DNA from: Martelella sp. AD-3
GTDB taxonomy: Bacteria; Pseudomonadota; Alphaproteobacteria; Rhizobiales; Rhizobiaceae
Length of the DNA: 64,000 bases
Assembly: GCF_001578105.1 (NCBI RefSeq)
Contig: NZ_CP014275.1
Coordinates: 1,736,001 to 1,800,000 of the forward strand
Reading direction: 5' to 3'
Made by a program: the position numbers and the translations under genes. This document shows positions 44,344 to 54,241 of the stretch, piece after piece; within the stretch, counting starts at the first letter, position 1, and each line of letters begins with the position of its first letter. Below the pieces are notes generated by a model, which worked only from the letters and a program-made list of their open reading frames with translations, had not been told where the DNA came from and made no database searches.

Positions 44344-45963
44344 ATGGAAAAGCGCGAGCGCATCTATCTGTTCGACACCACATTGCGCGACGGCCAGCAG
44401 ACGCCGGGCATCGACTTTTCGGTGGAGGACAAGATCGCCATTGCCGACATGCTGGATCAGGCCGGCATCGATTATGTCGAGGGCGGCTATCCGGGCGCGA
44501 ACCCGACGGACACGGCCTTTTTCGCCGCGACGCGCACGAGATCCGCGAAGATGACGGCCTTCGGCATGACCAAGCGCGCCGGCGTGTCGGCCTCGAACGA
44601 TCCGGGGCTTGCCGCGCTGATCGCCTCCAACAGCGAGGCGGTCTGTCTGGTGGCGAAAAGCTGGGACTATCACGTGGACGTGGCGCTCGGCATCACCAAT
44701 GACGAAAACCTTGCCTGCATTGCCGAGAGCGTGGCCGCCGTCGCGGCATCGGGCAAGGAGGCGATGGTCGATTGCGAGCACTTCTTCGATGGCTACAAGG
44801 CAAACCGGCCCTATGCGCTCGCCTGCGCCAGGGCCGCCTATGACGCCGGCGCGCGCTGGGTCGTGCTGTGCGACACCAATGGCGGCACGCAACCGGACGA
44901 GATCGCGGAGATCATCGCGGACGTCATCGCGAGCGGCATTCCTGGGACGTCGCTCGGTATTCACGCCCATAACGATACGGGTCAGGCGGTCGCCAATTCG
45001 CTTGTCGCCGTGCGCGCGGGTGTGCGCCAGGTCCAGGGCACGCTGAACGGCATCGGCGAGCGCTGCGGCAATGCCAATATCATTACGCTGGCGGCAACGC
45101 TTTCCCTGAAGGAGCGCTATGCCGAACGCTACGTACTCGGCCTCGATGACGAGCAGCTTGCCGAGCTGACCGCGCTTTCCCACGGTTTCGACGAACTGTT
45201 GAACCGCGCGCCGGACCCGCAGCTTCCCTATGTCGGCGCCTCCGCCTTTGCCACCAAGGCCGGCATCCATGCCTCGGCGCTTTTGAAGGACCCGCGCACC
45301 TATGAACATGTGGATCCGGAAAGGGTCGGCAACACCCGCAGGGTGATGGTCTCCGACCAGGGCGGCAAGTCGAACTTCATCAATGAACTGAAGCGCCGCG
45401 GCATCACGGTCGCCAGGAACGATCCGCGTCTCGACAGGCTGATCGCGATCGTCAAGGAGCGCGAATCCATGGGCTATGCCTATGAGGGCGCGGATGCGAG
45501 CTTTGAGCTTCTGGCGCTGCGCGAACTCGGCAGCGTGCCGCATTTCTTCCACGTCGAAAGTTTTCGCGTCATGGTCGAACGCCGCTATGACAGCCACGGC
45601 CGCGTCAAGACCGTGTCAGAGGCGGTGGTCAAGCTGGAGATCGACGGGCGGCAGATGATGTCGGTTTCCGAAGGCGATGGCCCGGTCAACGCGCTCGACA
45701 GGGCCTTCCGCAAGGATCTCGGCAAGTTCCAGTCCGAGATCGCCGACCTCAAGCTTGCCGACTACAAGGTGCGTATCCTCAACGGCGGCACGGAGGCGAT
45801 CACACGCGTGCTGATCGAAAGCATCGATGATGACGGCGTGCGCTGGTGGACGGTCGGCGTTTCGGAAAACATCATTGATGCGTCCTTCCAGGCGCTGATG
45901 GATTCCATCACCTTCAAGCTGATGAAGAACCGCGCCCTTGCCGGCCGGGTCGCGGCGGAGTGA
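44344..45963 (+). CDS. cimA: (R)-citramalate synthase or related alpha-isopropylmalate/homocitrate synthase
   Basis: The 539-residue enzyme condenses acetyl-CoA with a 2-oxo acid. It has DTTLRDGQQTPGIDFSVEDK at the start, the metal-binding HAHNDTGQAVAN, the conserved GTLNGIGERCGNAN, and a C-terminal LeuA dimer/regulatory domain. This layout fits the CimA group, which uses pyruvate to open a threonine-independent route to isoleucine. ATG 44344 is chosen because GGAG lies 9 bases upstream; ATG 44329 is an alternative. The substrate assignment is by family only. Confidence 0.85.
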   Translation: MEKRERIYLFDTTLRDGQQTPGIDFSVEDKIAIADMLDQAGIDYVEGGYPGANPTDTAFFAATRTRSAKMTAFGMTKRAGVSASNDPGLAALIASNSEAVCLVAKSWDYHVDVALGITNDENLACIAESVAAVAASGKEAMVDCEHFFDGYKANRPYALACARAAYDAGARWVVLCDTNGGTQPDEIAEIIADVIASGIPGTSLGIHAHNDTGQAVANSLVAVRAGVRQVQGTLNGIGERCGNANIITLAATLSLKERYAERYVLGLDDEQLAELTALSHGFDELLNRAPDPQLPYVGASAFATKAGIHASALLKDPRTYEHVDPERVGNTRRVMVSDQGGKSNFINELKRRGITVARNDPRLDRLIAIVKERESMGYAYEGADASFELLALRELGSVPHFFHVESFRVMVERRYDSHGRVKTVSEAVVKLEIDGRQMMSVSEGDGPVNALDRAFRKDLGKFQSEIADLKLADYKVRILNGGTEAITRVLIESIDDDGVRWWTVGVSENIIDASFQALMDSITFKLMKNRALAGRVAAE

Positions 45964-46075
45964 GGCGCGACCCGGCGATTTCCATCATCATTGTTGATGG
46001 GTGCTTCACCAGAAACGGGTGGCGCGCGGCGCCAATCGTCGATATCTGCATTTGATCAACCGATGGGAATGCGCC

Positions 46076-47026
46076 ATGGCGGCCAATGAGACTGATACGA
46101 TCGTGACCGCGCCGGTAAAGACGGTCGCCGACGGCGATACGCCCAAGGGCTTCGTTCTGGCGCTCGTCGTCTTCATGATGTGGGGGTTCCTGCCGCTCTA
46201 TCTCAAGCTGGTGGCGCACCTGCCGCCCCTGGAGGTGCTTGCGCACCGCATCATCTGGTCGGTGCCCTTCGCCGGCGTCGTCGTCGGCTATGCGGGGCAG
46301 GGCGGCGAGATCGCTGCGGCCTGCCGCCAGCCGAAGACCCTCGCCGTCGTCGCGCTCTGCAGCGTCTTCATCTGCATCAACTGGGGCACCTATATCTGGG
46401 CCGTATCGAATGCGCACACGGTGGATGCGGCGCTCGGCTATTTCATCAATCCGCTCTTCTCCATTGCCCTGGCTGCGGTGATCCTGCGCGAGCAGCTTTC
46501 GAGGACGCAGCTCATGGCGATTGCGCTCGCCGTGATGGCCGTGGTCATCATGGCGGTCGAGATCGGCAGCATACCGGTTGTCGCGCTGCTTCTGCCGTTC
46601 TCCTTCGGCATGTATGCCTTCCTGCACAAGATCGTGCCCATCGGCGGCAATCCGGGGTTCACGCTCGAGGCGCTGATCATGAGCCTCCCGGCAGCAGGCT
46701 ATATCATCTGGCTGGAAGCAACCGGCAACGGCCATTTCCTCGGCTCGCTCCCCGATGCGCTGCTTTTGATCGGCTGCGGCGCGGCGACCGCCATTCCGCT
46801 GATGATCTACGCCAATGCCGCAAAGCTTCTGAAGCTCTCGACCATCGGCATCATGCAGTATATCGCGCCGAGCATGATCTTCCTGATCGCGGTTCTGGTC
46901 TTCCGCGAGCCGCTGCAACCGGTCAAGCTCCTCGCCTTTGCCCTGATCTGGGCGGCGCTGGCGATTTACACCTCGTCTCTCCTGCGCGCCCGCCGCAGCC
47001 GCAGGCCAGCCCCGGCGTCGCGCTGA
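46076..47026 (+). CDS. rarD: EamA-family transporter RarD
   Basis: The 316-residue protein has ten membrane helices and the RarD family start KGFVLALVVFMMWGFLPLYL, with AHRIIWSVPFAG, NWGTYIWAV and MQYIAPSMIFLIAV. RarD proteins are putative metabolite exporters; the name comes from chloramphenicol-related phenotypes, and the substrate here is unknown. ATG 46076 has a weak binding site. The C-terminal tail is basic. Confidence 0.88.
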   Translation: MAANETDTIVTAPVKTVADGDTPKGFVLALVVFMMWGFLPLYLKLVAHLPPLEVLAHRIIWSVPFAGVVVGYAGQGGEIAAACRQPKTLAVVALCSVFICINWGTYIWAVSNAHTVDAALGYFINPLFSIALAAVILREQLSRTQLMAIALAVMAVVIMAVEIGSIPVVALLLPFSFGMYAFLHKIVPIGGNPGFTLEALIMSLPAAGYIIWLEATGNGHFLGSLPDALLLIGCGAATAIPLMIYANAAKLLKLSTIGIMQYIAPSMIFLIAVLVFREPLQPVKLLAFALIWAALAIYTSSLLRARRSRRPAPASR

Positions 47027-47045
47027 AGGCGGCCGGCAACCGCTT

Positions 47046-47615
47046 TCAGCCGGCAAACAGCCAGGATTTCAGCGCCTTGGTCACGCGGGGCATGACGACA
47101 TAGGTCATCGCCAGCACCTGAATGACGGCGATCGTCAGAGTCTTGGCCCAATGCGGCCAGTCGGGAACGAGCGGCGGCACGATCAGTTGCAGGGGGTAGA
47201 CCAGCACGAATACGACGGCGATCAGGACGACCGACATCTTCCAGCGCGGCGCAGGCCTTGTTACCGGCAGTTCCGGCAGTTCGAACCAGGCTTCAAGCCC
47301 GCTGACGCGACGGCGCTCTGTCTCGCCCTCGACGAGATCGCCCAGAAGGGCGACGTAGTCCGCGCGGGCCGAGGAGTTTTCCCAGGCCTCGCAATGGGCG
47401 AAGCTGTCGAAGCGGTAGATCAGCACATAGCGCCCGCCGGTCTTGCCGGAGGGCTTCAGGATATTGACGCCCATATGGCCGGGGAAGCCCCTGGCCGCCT
47501 CGACGATGCCGTGCAGCCAGGCCTCGTAGTCGGCCTCGCGGCCGGGGCGCACCCGGCGCGAGACCTGAACCGTTACCGGGCCTTCCTCACCGGGCTCGAC
47601 GAACCCCCCGGTCAT
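47046..47615 (-). CDS. Antibiotic biosynthesis monooxygenase (ABM) domain membrane protein
   Basis: The 189-residue protein has an N-terminal ABM domain (VTVQVSRRVRPGREADYEAW to about residue 95), then two membrane helices (VVLIAVVFVLVYPLQLIVP and LTIAVIQVLAMTYVVM). ABM domains are dimeric, cofactor-free oxygenases or ligand binders. It is the last gene of the meta-cleavage operon, coupled to the tautomerase gene by a 4-base overlap, so it may handle a quinone or catechol by-product at the membrane. This role is inferred. Confidence 0.75.
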   Translation of the reverse strand: MTGGFVEPGEEGPVTVQVSRRVRPGREADYEAWLHGIVEAARGFPGHMGVNILKPSGKTGGRYVLIYRFDSFAHCEAWENSSARADYVALLGDLVEGETERRRVSGLEAWFELPELPVTRPAPRWKMSVVLIAVVFVLVYPLQLIVPPLVPDWPHWAKTLTIAVIQVLAMTYVVMPRVTKALKSWLFAG

Positions 47616-47812
47616 GACCCGGCATCGGGCGCGGGGAATTTCGGCTTGCCGGCGATGCCCCAGTGATGGCCCGGCACCTCGCGCAGGACCACGCGCACGC
47701 TCTCGATCGGCACGCCGGTGGTCTCGACAACCGCTTCGGTCAGCTTTTCGATCAGCTTTTCCTTGACCGCATTGCTGCGGCCCTCGATCATGGTTACGTC
47801 GACGAAAGGCAT
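47612..47812 (-). CDS. dmpI: 4-oxalocrotonate tautomerase
   Basis: The enzyme converts the enol to the keto form of 4-oxalocrotonate. The protein is 66 residues and starts MPFVDVTMIEGR, so after removal of Met the catalytic Pro1 is exposed. Counted from Pro1, Arg11 and Arg39 are present as in the classical enzyme, and Trp50 stands where Phe50 is usual. The gene lies between the decarboxylase and the ABM gene, in the standard order of meta-pathway operons. Confidence 0.93.
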   Translation of the reverse strand: MPFVDVTMIEGRSNAVKEKLIEKLTEAVVETTGVPIESVRVVLREVPGHHWGIAGKPKFPAPDAGS

Positions 47813-47813
47813 G

Positions 47814-48581
47814 TCACTCTCCCACGTTGAAGGCGACGGTGCCGAGCCGCTCGACCTCAAGCGTCACGGCCTGTCCGGCAGCCATCGGAATGGCGGCCGT
47901 CGCGCCGCCGGCAAGCACGATGTCGCCCGCCTTCAGCTCCTCGCCGGCAGCCGCCACCATGCGCGCGGCGGCGACGAGCGAGCGGACCGGGTGGCCGAGG
48001 ATCGCGGCCGACGAACCGATCTCGCGCGGTTCGCCGTTGATCGAGAGAACCATGCCGAGATTGGCGATATCGGTTGAAGCGTCCGACCACTGGCCGATGA
48101 CGAAACCGGAGGAGGACGAATTGTCGGCGATCACATCGCCGATATCGAACTTGAAGGCCTTGTAGCGGCTGTCGATGATCTCCAGCGCCGGCGCGACCGC
48201 GGCGACTGCCTCCATTGCCTCAAGCGCCGAGACCTTTCCCGAAAGCGGCTTCTTCATCAAAAAGGCGATCTCCGGCTCCACGCGCGGATGGACATATTGC
48301 GAAAGCGATACGGTTCCGCCTTCTTCCTCGCGCATCGCGTCGGTGAGGCGCCCCCAGATCACGTCGGAGACGCCGACCTGGACCATCTTCGCACGTGAGG
48401 TCAGTCCCATCTTGATGCCGACGCGCTTCTCGCCGCGCGCATAGCGCCGCTGCAGCGACAGCGCCTGGGCGGCATAGGCCTCGTCCATCGAAAGCGCCGC
48501 CTTATCGGAAAACTGCGGGATTTCCGTCGCCGTCATCGCTGCCCGGTCGACAATCTCCGCAATTGCGCTGATATCGGTCAT
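47814..48581 (-). CDS. dmpH: 4-oxalocrotonate decarboxylase (2-oxo-3-hexenedioate decarboxylase)
   Basis: The 255-residue enzyme of the fumarylacetoacetate-hydrolase-like superfamily turns 2-oxo-3-hexenedioate into 2-hydroxypenta-2,4-dienoate. The metal-binding Glu residues lie in [18 protein letters not shown], and [20 protein letters not shown] is also typical. Its close paralogue, the hydratase at 50548, is in the same operon; the two enzymes form a complex in known systems. It overlaps the aldolase stop by 4 bases. Confidence 0.88.
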   Translation of the reverse strand: MTDISAIAEIVDRAAMTATEIPQFSDKAALSMDEAYAAQALSLQRRYARGEKRVGIKMGLTSRAKMVQVGVSDVIWGRLTDAMREEEGGTVSLSQYVHPRVEPEIAFLMKKPLSGKVSALEAMEAVAAVAPALEIIDSRYKAFKFDIGDVIADNSSSSGFVIGQWSDASTDIANLGMVLSINGEPREIGSSAAILGHPVRSLVAAARMVAAAGEELKAGDIVLAGGATAAIPMAAGQAVTLEVERLGTVAFNVGE

Positions 48582-49597
48582 ATCGCCAGCTCCTTTTCCT
48601 TGATCATGTCGAGGGCGACATCGACGATCATGTCCTCCTGGCCGCCGACCATGCCGCGCCGGCCGACCTCGACGAGAATGTCGCGCGTATCAAGCCCGTA
48701 GGCTTCAGCCGCCCGCTCCGCGTGGCGCAGGAAGGATGAATAGACGCCGCCATAGCCAAGTGTCATGGTTTCACGGTCGACCCGCACCGGCCGGTCCTGC
48801 AGCGGTCGCACCAGTTCCTCGGCCGCATCCTGCAGCTTGAAGAGATCGCAGCCGTGCTCGAAGCCATAGAGATTGGCAACGGCGATGAAGGCCTCGATCG
48901 GCGTGTTGCCGGCGCCGGCGCCCATGCCGGCAAGCGAGGCGTCGACGCGGGTCGAGCCATGCTCGACGGCTACGACCGAATTGGCGACCGACAGCGACAG
49001 GTTCTCGTGCATATGCGCGCCGCGCTGGGTTTCGGGCTTCAGAACGGCGTTGTAGGCCTCGAAACGGGCGGCGACGTCCTTCATGGTGAGCCTGCCGCCG
49101 GAATCGGTGACATAGACGCAGTCCGCGCCATAGCTTTCCATCAGCTTCGCCTGTTCGGCGAGCTTTTCCGGCGTGTTCATGTGGCTCATCATCAAAAAGC
49201 CGGAGACGTCCATGCCCATTTCCTTCGCGGCCGCGATGTGCTGGGCGGAGACGTCGGCCTCGGTGCAGTGGGTGGCGACGCGCACGGAGGCGACGCCCAT
49301 GTCGCGGGCGCGCTTCAGGTCGTGGATCGTGCCGATGCCGGGCAGAAGCAGCGTCGTGAGCTTCGCCTTCTTCACCACCTTGGCGGCCTCGGAGATCCAG
49401 GCTTCATCGGTGCATTTGCCGAAACCATAATTGAAGGTCGAACCCGTCAGCCCGTCGCCATGGGCGACCTCGATGGCATCGACGCCGGCCTCGTCGAGCG
49501 CCTCGGCAATGGCGCGGACATGGCCGAGATCATACTGGTGGCGCACGGCGTGCATGCCGTCGCGCAGCGTGACGTCCTGTATGTAGAGCTTGGTCAT
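48578..49597 (-). CDS. dmpG: 4-hydroxy-2-oxovalerate aldolase
   Basis: DmpG splits 4-hydroxy-2-oxovalerate into pyruvate and acetaldehyde. The 339-residue product has the catalytic and metal-binding [13 protein letters not shown], then [14 protein letters not shown] and [14 protein letters not shown], and the C-terminal communication domain that channels acetaldehyde to the dehydrogenase encoded just upstream. Overlaps and gaps of a few bases couple it to both neighbours. Confidence 0.95.
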   Translation of the reverse strand: MTKLYIQDVTLRDGMHAVRHQYDLGHVRAIAEALDEAGVDAIEVAHGDGLTGSTFNYGFGKCTDEAWISEAAKVVKKAKLTTLLLPGIGTIHDLKRARDMGVASVRVATHCTEADVSAQHIAAAKEMGMDVSGFLMMSHMNTPEKLAEQAKLMESYGADCVYVTDSGGRLTMKDVAARFEAYNAVLKPETQRGAHMHENLSLSVANSVVAVEHGSTRVDASLAGMGAGAGNTPIEAFIAVANLYGFEHGCDLFKLQDAAEELVRPLQDRPVRVDRETMTLGYGGVYSSFLRHAERAAEAYGLDTRDILVEVGRRGMVGGQEDMIVDVALDMIKEKELAI

Positions 49598-49598
49598 C

Positions 49599-50543
49599 TC
49601 AGGCGGCCTTTGCGATCCAGTTGCGTTTTTCGGCGAGGCGTTCGGCGGTCTTCAGCGCCGCCGAGGTCATGATGTCGAGATTGCCGGCATAGGCGGGTAG
49701 GTAGTGGGCGGCGCCCTCCACTTCGAGGAACACCGTGACCTTGAGGCCGGTGAACTCGCCGCCCATTTCCGGAATATGCAGCGGTGCGTTGGAGCCGATA
49801 TGCTCGAACTGGACAGCCTGCTTCAGCCGGTAGCCGGGCACATAGGCGCGCACCTCTTCCACCATGTCGTGGATCGATTTGCGGATCGCCTCCTGGTCGG
49901 CCTCGTCGCAGAGGCAGTAGACGGTATCGCGCATCATGATCGGCGGATCTGCCGGATTGAGGATGATGATCGCCTTGCCGCGTTCAGCGCCCCCGACCTT
50001 CTCGATCGCCGCTGCCGTCGTCTCTGTGAACTCGTCGATATTGGCGCGCGTTCCGGGACCGGCCGAGCGCGAGGAGATCGAGGCGACGATCTCGCCGTAG
50101 CGCACGGGGCTGACCCGGTTGACGGCGGCAACGATCGGGATCGTCGCCTGGCCGCCGCAGGTGACCATGTTGACATTCGGTTCGGCGAGATTGGCGTCGA
50201 GATTGACGACCGGGATCGTGTAGGGGCCGATCGCCGCCGGGGTCAGATCGACCACCTGCTTGCCGTCGCGCTGCAGGACCGCGTTATGACGCTTGTGGGC
50301 GCCGGCGGAGGTTGCGTCGAAGACGATGCGGATGTCGCCGTAGCAGTCGAGCTTCGTCAGCCCGTCAATGCCCTCATGCGTGGTCGCGACGCCGAGGCGC
50401 GCGGCGCGCGCCAGCCCGTCGGAATTCGGGTCGATACCGACCATGGCGGCCATTTCCAGCGTCTTCGACTTGCGCATAACCTTGATCATCAGGTCGGTTC
50501 CGATATTGCCGGAGCCGATGATGGCGCATTTGATCTTTTCCAT
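49599..50543 (-). CDS. dmpF: Acetaldehyde dehydrogenase, acylating
   Basis: DmpF oxidises acetaldehyde to acetyl-CoA with NAD+ and CoA while bound to the aldolase. From ATG 50543 the 314-residue protein starts [19 protein letters not shown] (Rossmann fold), has the catalytic Cys in [16 protein letters not shown], and ends in the typical C-terminal helix. Upstream in-frame codons lie in the preceding hydratase gene and are not used. Confidence 0.95.
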   Translation of the reverse strand: MEKIKCAIIGSGNIGTDLMIKVMRKSKTLEMAAMVGIDPNSDGLARAARLGVATTHEGIDGLTKLDCYGDIRIVFDATSAGAHKRHNAVLQRDGKQVVDLTPAAIGPYTIPVVNLDANLAEPNVNMVTCGGQATIPIVAAVNRVSPVRYGEIVASISSRSAGPGTRANIDEFTETTAAAIEKVGGAERGKAIIILNPADPPIMMRDTVYCLCDEADQEAIRKSIHDMVEEVRAYVPGYRLKQAVQFEHIGSNAPLHIPEMGGEFTGLKVTVFLEVEGAAHYLPAYAGNLDIMTSAALKTAERLAEKRNWIAKAA

Positions 50544-50547
50544 CGTC

Positions 50548-51342
50548 TCAATCCTTCGAAAATGCGGCGCGAACGGTGCCGAGCCCGTTGATGCGGGCCT
50601 CGAACACATCGCCGGGAGCGGCAGGCTGCATCGGGCCCAGCGCGCCGGAGAGAATGACGTCGCCGGGTCCGAGCGCGCGGCCGGCCTTCGCCATGGTGCG
50701 CGCCAGCCACAGTGCGGCGTTGAGCGGCGAGCCCATGCAGGCGGCGCCCGCGCCGACGGAGACCGGCTGGTTGTTCCTGAACATCACCATGCCGCACATG
50801 CGCTGGTCGAAATCGCCGACGCGCTTCGGGCTCTGGCCGAGCACGTAAAGGCCCGACGAGGCGTTGTCGGCAATCGTGTCGGTGATGCGGATGTCCCAAT
50901 TGGCAACGCGCGAGCCGACGACCTCGATCGCCGGCACGACGTAGCCGATGGAGGCCATCAGATCGACCATGGTGATGAAGCCGCCGGTCAGAGGCGCCGC
51001 GATCACATAGGCGATCTCGGCCTCGACCTTCGGCTGCATGACGCGCGCGAAGGCGATTTCCTCGCCGTCCATCACCTCCATGTCGGCAAACAGCATGCCG
51101 TAATCGGGTTGGCCGACGCCGAGCTGCTTCTGCACTGCCTTCGAGGTCAGGCCGATCTTGCGGCCGGAGAGCTGGCGCTCCTCGCCGCCCAGCCAGCGCC
51201 TGGTGTTGATCTCCTGCACGGCATAGGCCGCCGCAATGTCGCCCTCATCGAGAAGGTCGCGGATTGGTGCGGCGGGCTGGCCCGTCTCCCAGGCCTGCCA
51301 GAGACGATCGGCGGCCTGTTGAATATTTTCTTCGCTGCTCAT
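50548..51342 (-). CDS. dmpE: 2-oxopent-4-enoate hydratase (2-hydroxypenta-2,4-dienoate hydratase)
   Basis: The 264-residue enzyme adds water to 2-hydroxypenta-2,4-dienoate, giving 4-hydroxy-2-oxovalerate for the aldolase. It has [20 protein letters not shown] and the metal-ligand Glu pair in [20 protein letters not shown]. It is clearly paralogous to the decarboxylase DmpH in the same operon. Assignment between the two roles follows operon order and the substrate-loop differences, so it is good but not certain. Confidence 0.9.
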   Translation of the reverse strand: MSSEENIQQAADRLWQAWETGQPAAPIRDLLDEGDIAAAYAVQEINTRRWLGGEERQLSGRKIGLTSKAVQKQLGVGQPDYGMLFADMEVMDGEEIAFARVMQPKVEAEIAYVIAAPLTGGFITMVDLMASIGYVVPAIEVVGSRVANWDIRITDTIADNASSGLYVLGQSPKRVGDFDQRMCGMVMFRNNQPVSVGAGAACMGSPLNAALWLARTMAKAGRALGPGDVILSGALGPMQPAAPGDVFEARINGLGTVRAAFSKD

Positions 51343-51351
51343 GATGTTGTC

Positions 51352-52827
51352 CTAGAGTTTGATGCAGACATTCGTCAGCTCCGAGTAGAATTCGAGGCCG
51401 TGAACGCCGCCCTCGCGGCCGATGCCCGACTGTTTGGAGCCGCCGAAGGCGGTCCTCAGATCGCGCAGGAACCAGGAATTGACCCAGACGATGCCGGCCT
51501 CGATCCGGCGCGCGACGCGATGGGCGCGCGTCAGATTCTCCGTCCATACGGCACTGGCGAGCCCGTATTCGGTATCGTTGGCAAGGCGGATCGCTTCCTC
51601 CTCCGTATCGAAAGGCGCGATATGGCAGACCGGACCGAAGATCTCCTCGCGAACGGCGCGGGCGCTTTCCGGCAGGCCGGTGAAGATGGTCGGCTCGATC
51701 CATGCGCCGCCGGCAAGGTCCTCGTTCATGTCGGGCACGCCGCCGCCGGTGACGACGGTCGCGCCGTCCTTCTTCGCGAGATCGAAATAGGAGAGTACTT
51801 TCTCGCGATGTTCCTGCGAGATCAGCGGGCCGAGACTGGTGCCGGCCTCTTCCGGCGCGCCGAGCTTCAGGCCTTCGGCCTCCTGTTTCAGCCGCGCGAC
51901 GAACGCATCGAAGATCGGCCGCTCGACATAGAGGCGCTCGGTTCCGAGACAGACCTGGCCGCAATTGGCGAAGACCGAGCGCATTGTCCCCTCGATCGCC
52001 TTGTCCATGTCGCAATCGGCAAAGACGATGCCGGCGTTCTTGCCGCCGCATTCCATCGAGACCTGGCGCAGGCCCTTGGCGGCCGAGCGCATGATGACCT
52101 CTCCCGTGCGGGTCTCGCCGGTAAAGGTGATGGCGTCGACGCCCGGATGTTCGGTGAGATAGGCGCCGGCCGAATCCGGTCCGAAGCCGTGGACGACATT
52201 GAAGACGCCCTTCGGGATGCCGGCCTCGTTCATCACCTCGCCCAGCAGGGTTGCCGTCAGCGGGGTTTCCTCCGACGGCTTGACCACGACGGTGTTGCCG
52301 CTCGCCAGCGCCGGGCCGACCTTCCACGTCATCAGCAGCAGCGGCAGGTTCCACGGCGAGATCACGGCGACGACGCCCTTCGGTTTGCGCACGCCGTAGT
52401 TCAGCGCGCCGGCGCCGTCCGGCGTATCCAGCATGAAGCTTTCCGTCGGAACGTTCTTCACCAGATCGGCGAAGACCTTGAAATTGGCCGCGCCGCGCGG
52501 AATGTCGACATGGGCGGCAAGGCTTTTCGGCTTGCCGGTGTCGAGGATTTCGGCCTCGAGAAAATCATCGAAACGCTTGGCGATGCCGTCGGCGACAGCG
52601 TGGAGCAGGGCGGCGCGCTCCGCGAGCGGCAGATAGCCCCAGGGGCCGGAAAGCGCGGCGCGGGCGGCGGAAACGGCGGCATCCACTTCCGGTCTCAATC
52701 CCTCATGCACGATTCCGATCTTGCGCCCGGTCACCGGCGAGACGTTGTCGAAGGTCTTGCCGGAGCTGCCCGCGGTATATTCGCCGTCGATGAAGTGCAT
52801 TGCCTCGCGCAGATTGATCTTGAGCAC
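51352..52827 (-). CDS. dmpC: 2-hydroxymuconic semialdehyde dehydrogenase
   Basis: This NAD+-dependent aldehyde dehydrogenase oxidises the ring-cleavage product to 4-oxalocrotonate. The 491-residue protein has ISPWNLPLLLMTWKVGPALA, VVVKPSEETPLTA, the catalytic Glu in SMECGGKNAG, and the catalytic Cys in FANCGQVCLGTERLYV. GTG 52827 is the first start; ATG 52800 (HFIDGEYTAGS) is also close to where related enzymes begin. No hydrolase for the alternative branch is present, so the pathway here uses only the dehydrogenase branch. Confidence 0.92.
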   Translation of the reverse strand: MLKINLREAMHFIDGEYTAGSSGKTFDNVSPVTGRKIGIVHEGLRPEVDAAVSAARAALSGPWGYLPLAERAALLHAVADGIAKRFDDFLEAEILDTGKPKSLAAHVDIPRGAANFKVFADLVKNVPTESFMLDTPDGAGALNYGVRKPKGVVAVISPWNLPLLLMTWKVGPALASGNTVVVKPSEETPLTATLLGEVMNEAGIPKGVFNVVHGFGPDSAGAYLTEHPGVDAITFTGETRTGEVIMRSAAKGLRQVSMECGGKNAGIVFADCDMDKAIEGTMRSVFANCGQVCLGTERLYVERPIFDAFVARLKQEAEGLKLGAPEEAGTSLGPLISQEHREKVLSYFDLAKKDGATVVTGGGVPDMNEDLAGGAWIEPTIFTGLPESARAVREEIFGPVCHIAPFDTEEEAIRLANDTEYGLASAVWTENLTRAHRVARRIEAGIVWVNSWFLRDLRTAFGGSKQSGIGREGGVHGLEFYSELTNVCIKL

Positions 52828-52866
52828 GATCGTGATCCTTTATGCTTTTCAAGCCTTTAGTGTTTT

Positions 52867-53298
52867 CTATTGCTCCCAGAGGCCGATTGCCTGAAGCCCG
52901 GCCCGGGCGCAAATCTCGTCCTCATCGGCCGAGGCGCCGGAAACGCCGATGCCGCCGATGAGTTCGCCGTCCGCCCGGATCGGCAGGCCGCCGGGAAAGG
53001 CGGCGACGCCCGGCTGGCCGGTGATGCCGGCGAGAACCGCCGGCTCCCCCGCAAGCGCTTCGTAGAAGGCGCCCGTCGCCGCATTGAATCCCGCCGCCGT
53101 ATAGGCCTTGTCGCGGGCGATATTGCCCGATGGCAGGAAGGCGCCGTCACCCCTTAGGAAGGCGAGGGGATTGCCGCCGGCATCGACGACGCAGGCATTG
53201 ACCGCGACGCCGAGTTCGATGGCCTTTTCCACCGCCGCGCCCACGGCCTTGTGGGCGGCGGCGGCGGTCAGCCGCAGCGAGGTGCGGGTGACGTCCAT
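52867..53298 (-). CDS. GlcG/HbpS-like heme-binding domain protein
   Basis: The 143-residue protein has the HbpS/GlcG fold: ACVVDAGGNPLAFLRGDGAF, FPGGLPIRADGELIGGIGVS and the end segment DEICARAGLQAIG. Family members bind heme or cobalamin or protect from oxidative stress. Its start overlaps the dioxygenase stop (TGATG), so it is made together with the iron-dependent ring-cleavage enzyme. Genes of this family recur in aromatic meta-cleavage operons; their task is not established. Confidence 0.82.
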   Translation of the reverse strand: MDVTRTSLRLTAAAAHKAVGAAVEKAIELGVAVNACVVDAGGNPLAFLRGDGAFLPSGNIARDKAYTAAGFNAATGAFYEALAGEPAVLAGITGQPGVAAFPGGLPIRADGELIGGIGVSGASADEDEICARAGLQAIGLWEQ

Positions 53299-54218
53299 CA
53301 GGTTACGACCGACAGGAAGGCTTCATTGAGCTGGCGCTCGTAGTAGAAGATGCCGCGACCGACATTGTTGTGATCCCAGATGCGGGTCGGATGGTCCTTG
53401 TAGGCGGTGTAGCCGCCGGAGAAGACCTCGTTGCGGTTGCCGGACGGATCGAAGAAATAGATCGTCTGGCCGCGGGTAATGCCGTGCCGGGTCGGGCCGA
53501 GGTCGCGGCTCATGTCATAACGCGTCATGATGTCGGCGGCGTTGCCGATCGCGTTCCAGTCTTCGAGGAAGAAGGCCAGGTGATGCAGCTTGCCGGGCTC
53601 GTCATGTTTGACGAAGGCAATGTCATGCGCCTTGTTCGACACCGTCATCCAGATCGCCAGCGTGCCGTCGGGCAGGTCGACGCGCTCGGGCAGGTGGAAG
53701 TCGAGCACCTTGGTGAAGAACTCCTCCACCTGGTCGATATTCGGACCGTAGAGCAGGCAATGGTCCATGCGCTGGGCGCGCATGCCGCGCGGCTCGGTCT
53801 TCCAGGTGTAGGGGTTGCGGGTATCCGGGCCGTTGTCGGAGAGCTCCATGTCGGCAAAGAGCTCGATTCGGTGGCCGGAAGGGATGGTGAAGCCGATGCG
53901 CGGACCGACGCCGGGCTGCTCGCCGGCAGGCACGTCGTCCACGGCCAGGCCCCATTCCTCGATGCGGCGGCGGAAATTGTCGACGCTGTCCTGGCTGTCG
54001 GCCTTGAAGGCGAAATAGTCGATGCCGGCGCGATCGGCCTCGCGCAGCACCACCGAATGGCGATGGAATTCGTCGTACCCCTTCAGGTAGACGCGGCCGT
54101 CGGCTTCCTTGCTGACGAGTTCGAGGCCGAGCCGGTCCACATAGTGGGTGATCGACTCGTCCATGTCGAGAACGCGCAACTGGGCGATGCCCGGGCGCAG
54201 CAGACCTTCCTGAGACAT
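53298..54218 (-). CDS. dmpB: Catechol 2,3-dioxygenase
   Basis: This Fe2+-dependent extradiol dioxygenase cleaves catechol to 2-hydroxymuconic semialdehyde. The 306-residue protein has two VOC-type modules. The iron ligands can be placed as His153 (RMDHCLLYG), His213 (KLHHLAFF) and Glu264 (NRNEVFSGGY), nearly the same numbering as the classical enzyme, and GPTRHGITRGQTIYFFDPSG carries the family signature. It follows the ferredoxin gene, whose product can re-reduce the active-site iron. Confidence 0.95.
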   Translation of the reverse strand: MSQEGLLRPGIAQLRVLDMDESITHYVDRLGLELVSKEADGRVYLKGYDEFHRHSVVLREADRAGIDYFAFKADSQDSVDNFRRRIEEWGLAVDDVPAGEQPGVGPRIGFTIPSGHRIELFADMELSDNGPDTRNPYTWKTEPRGMRAQRMDHCLLYGPNIDQVEEFFTKVLDFHLPERVDLPDGTLAIWMTVSNKAHDIAFVKHDEPGKLHHLAFFLEDWNAIGNAADIMTRYDMSRDLGPTRHGITRGQTIYFFDPSGNRNEVFSGGYTAYKDHPTRIWDHNNVGRGIFYYERQLNEAFLSVVT

Positions 54219-54241
54219 TTGGCGTTCCTCCTAACCTGTTC

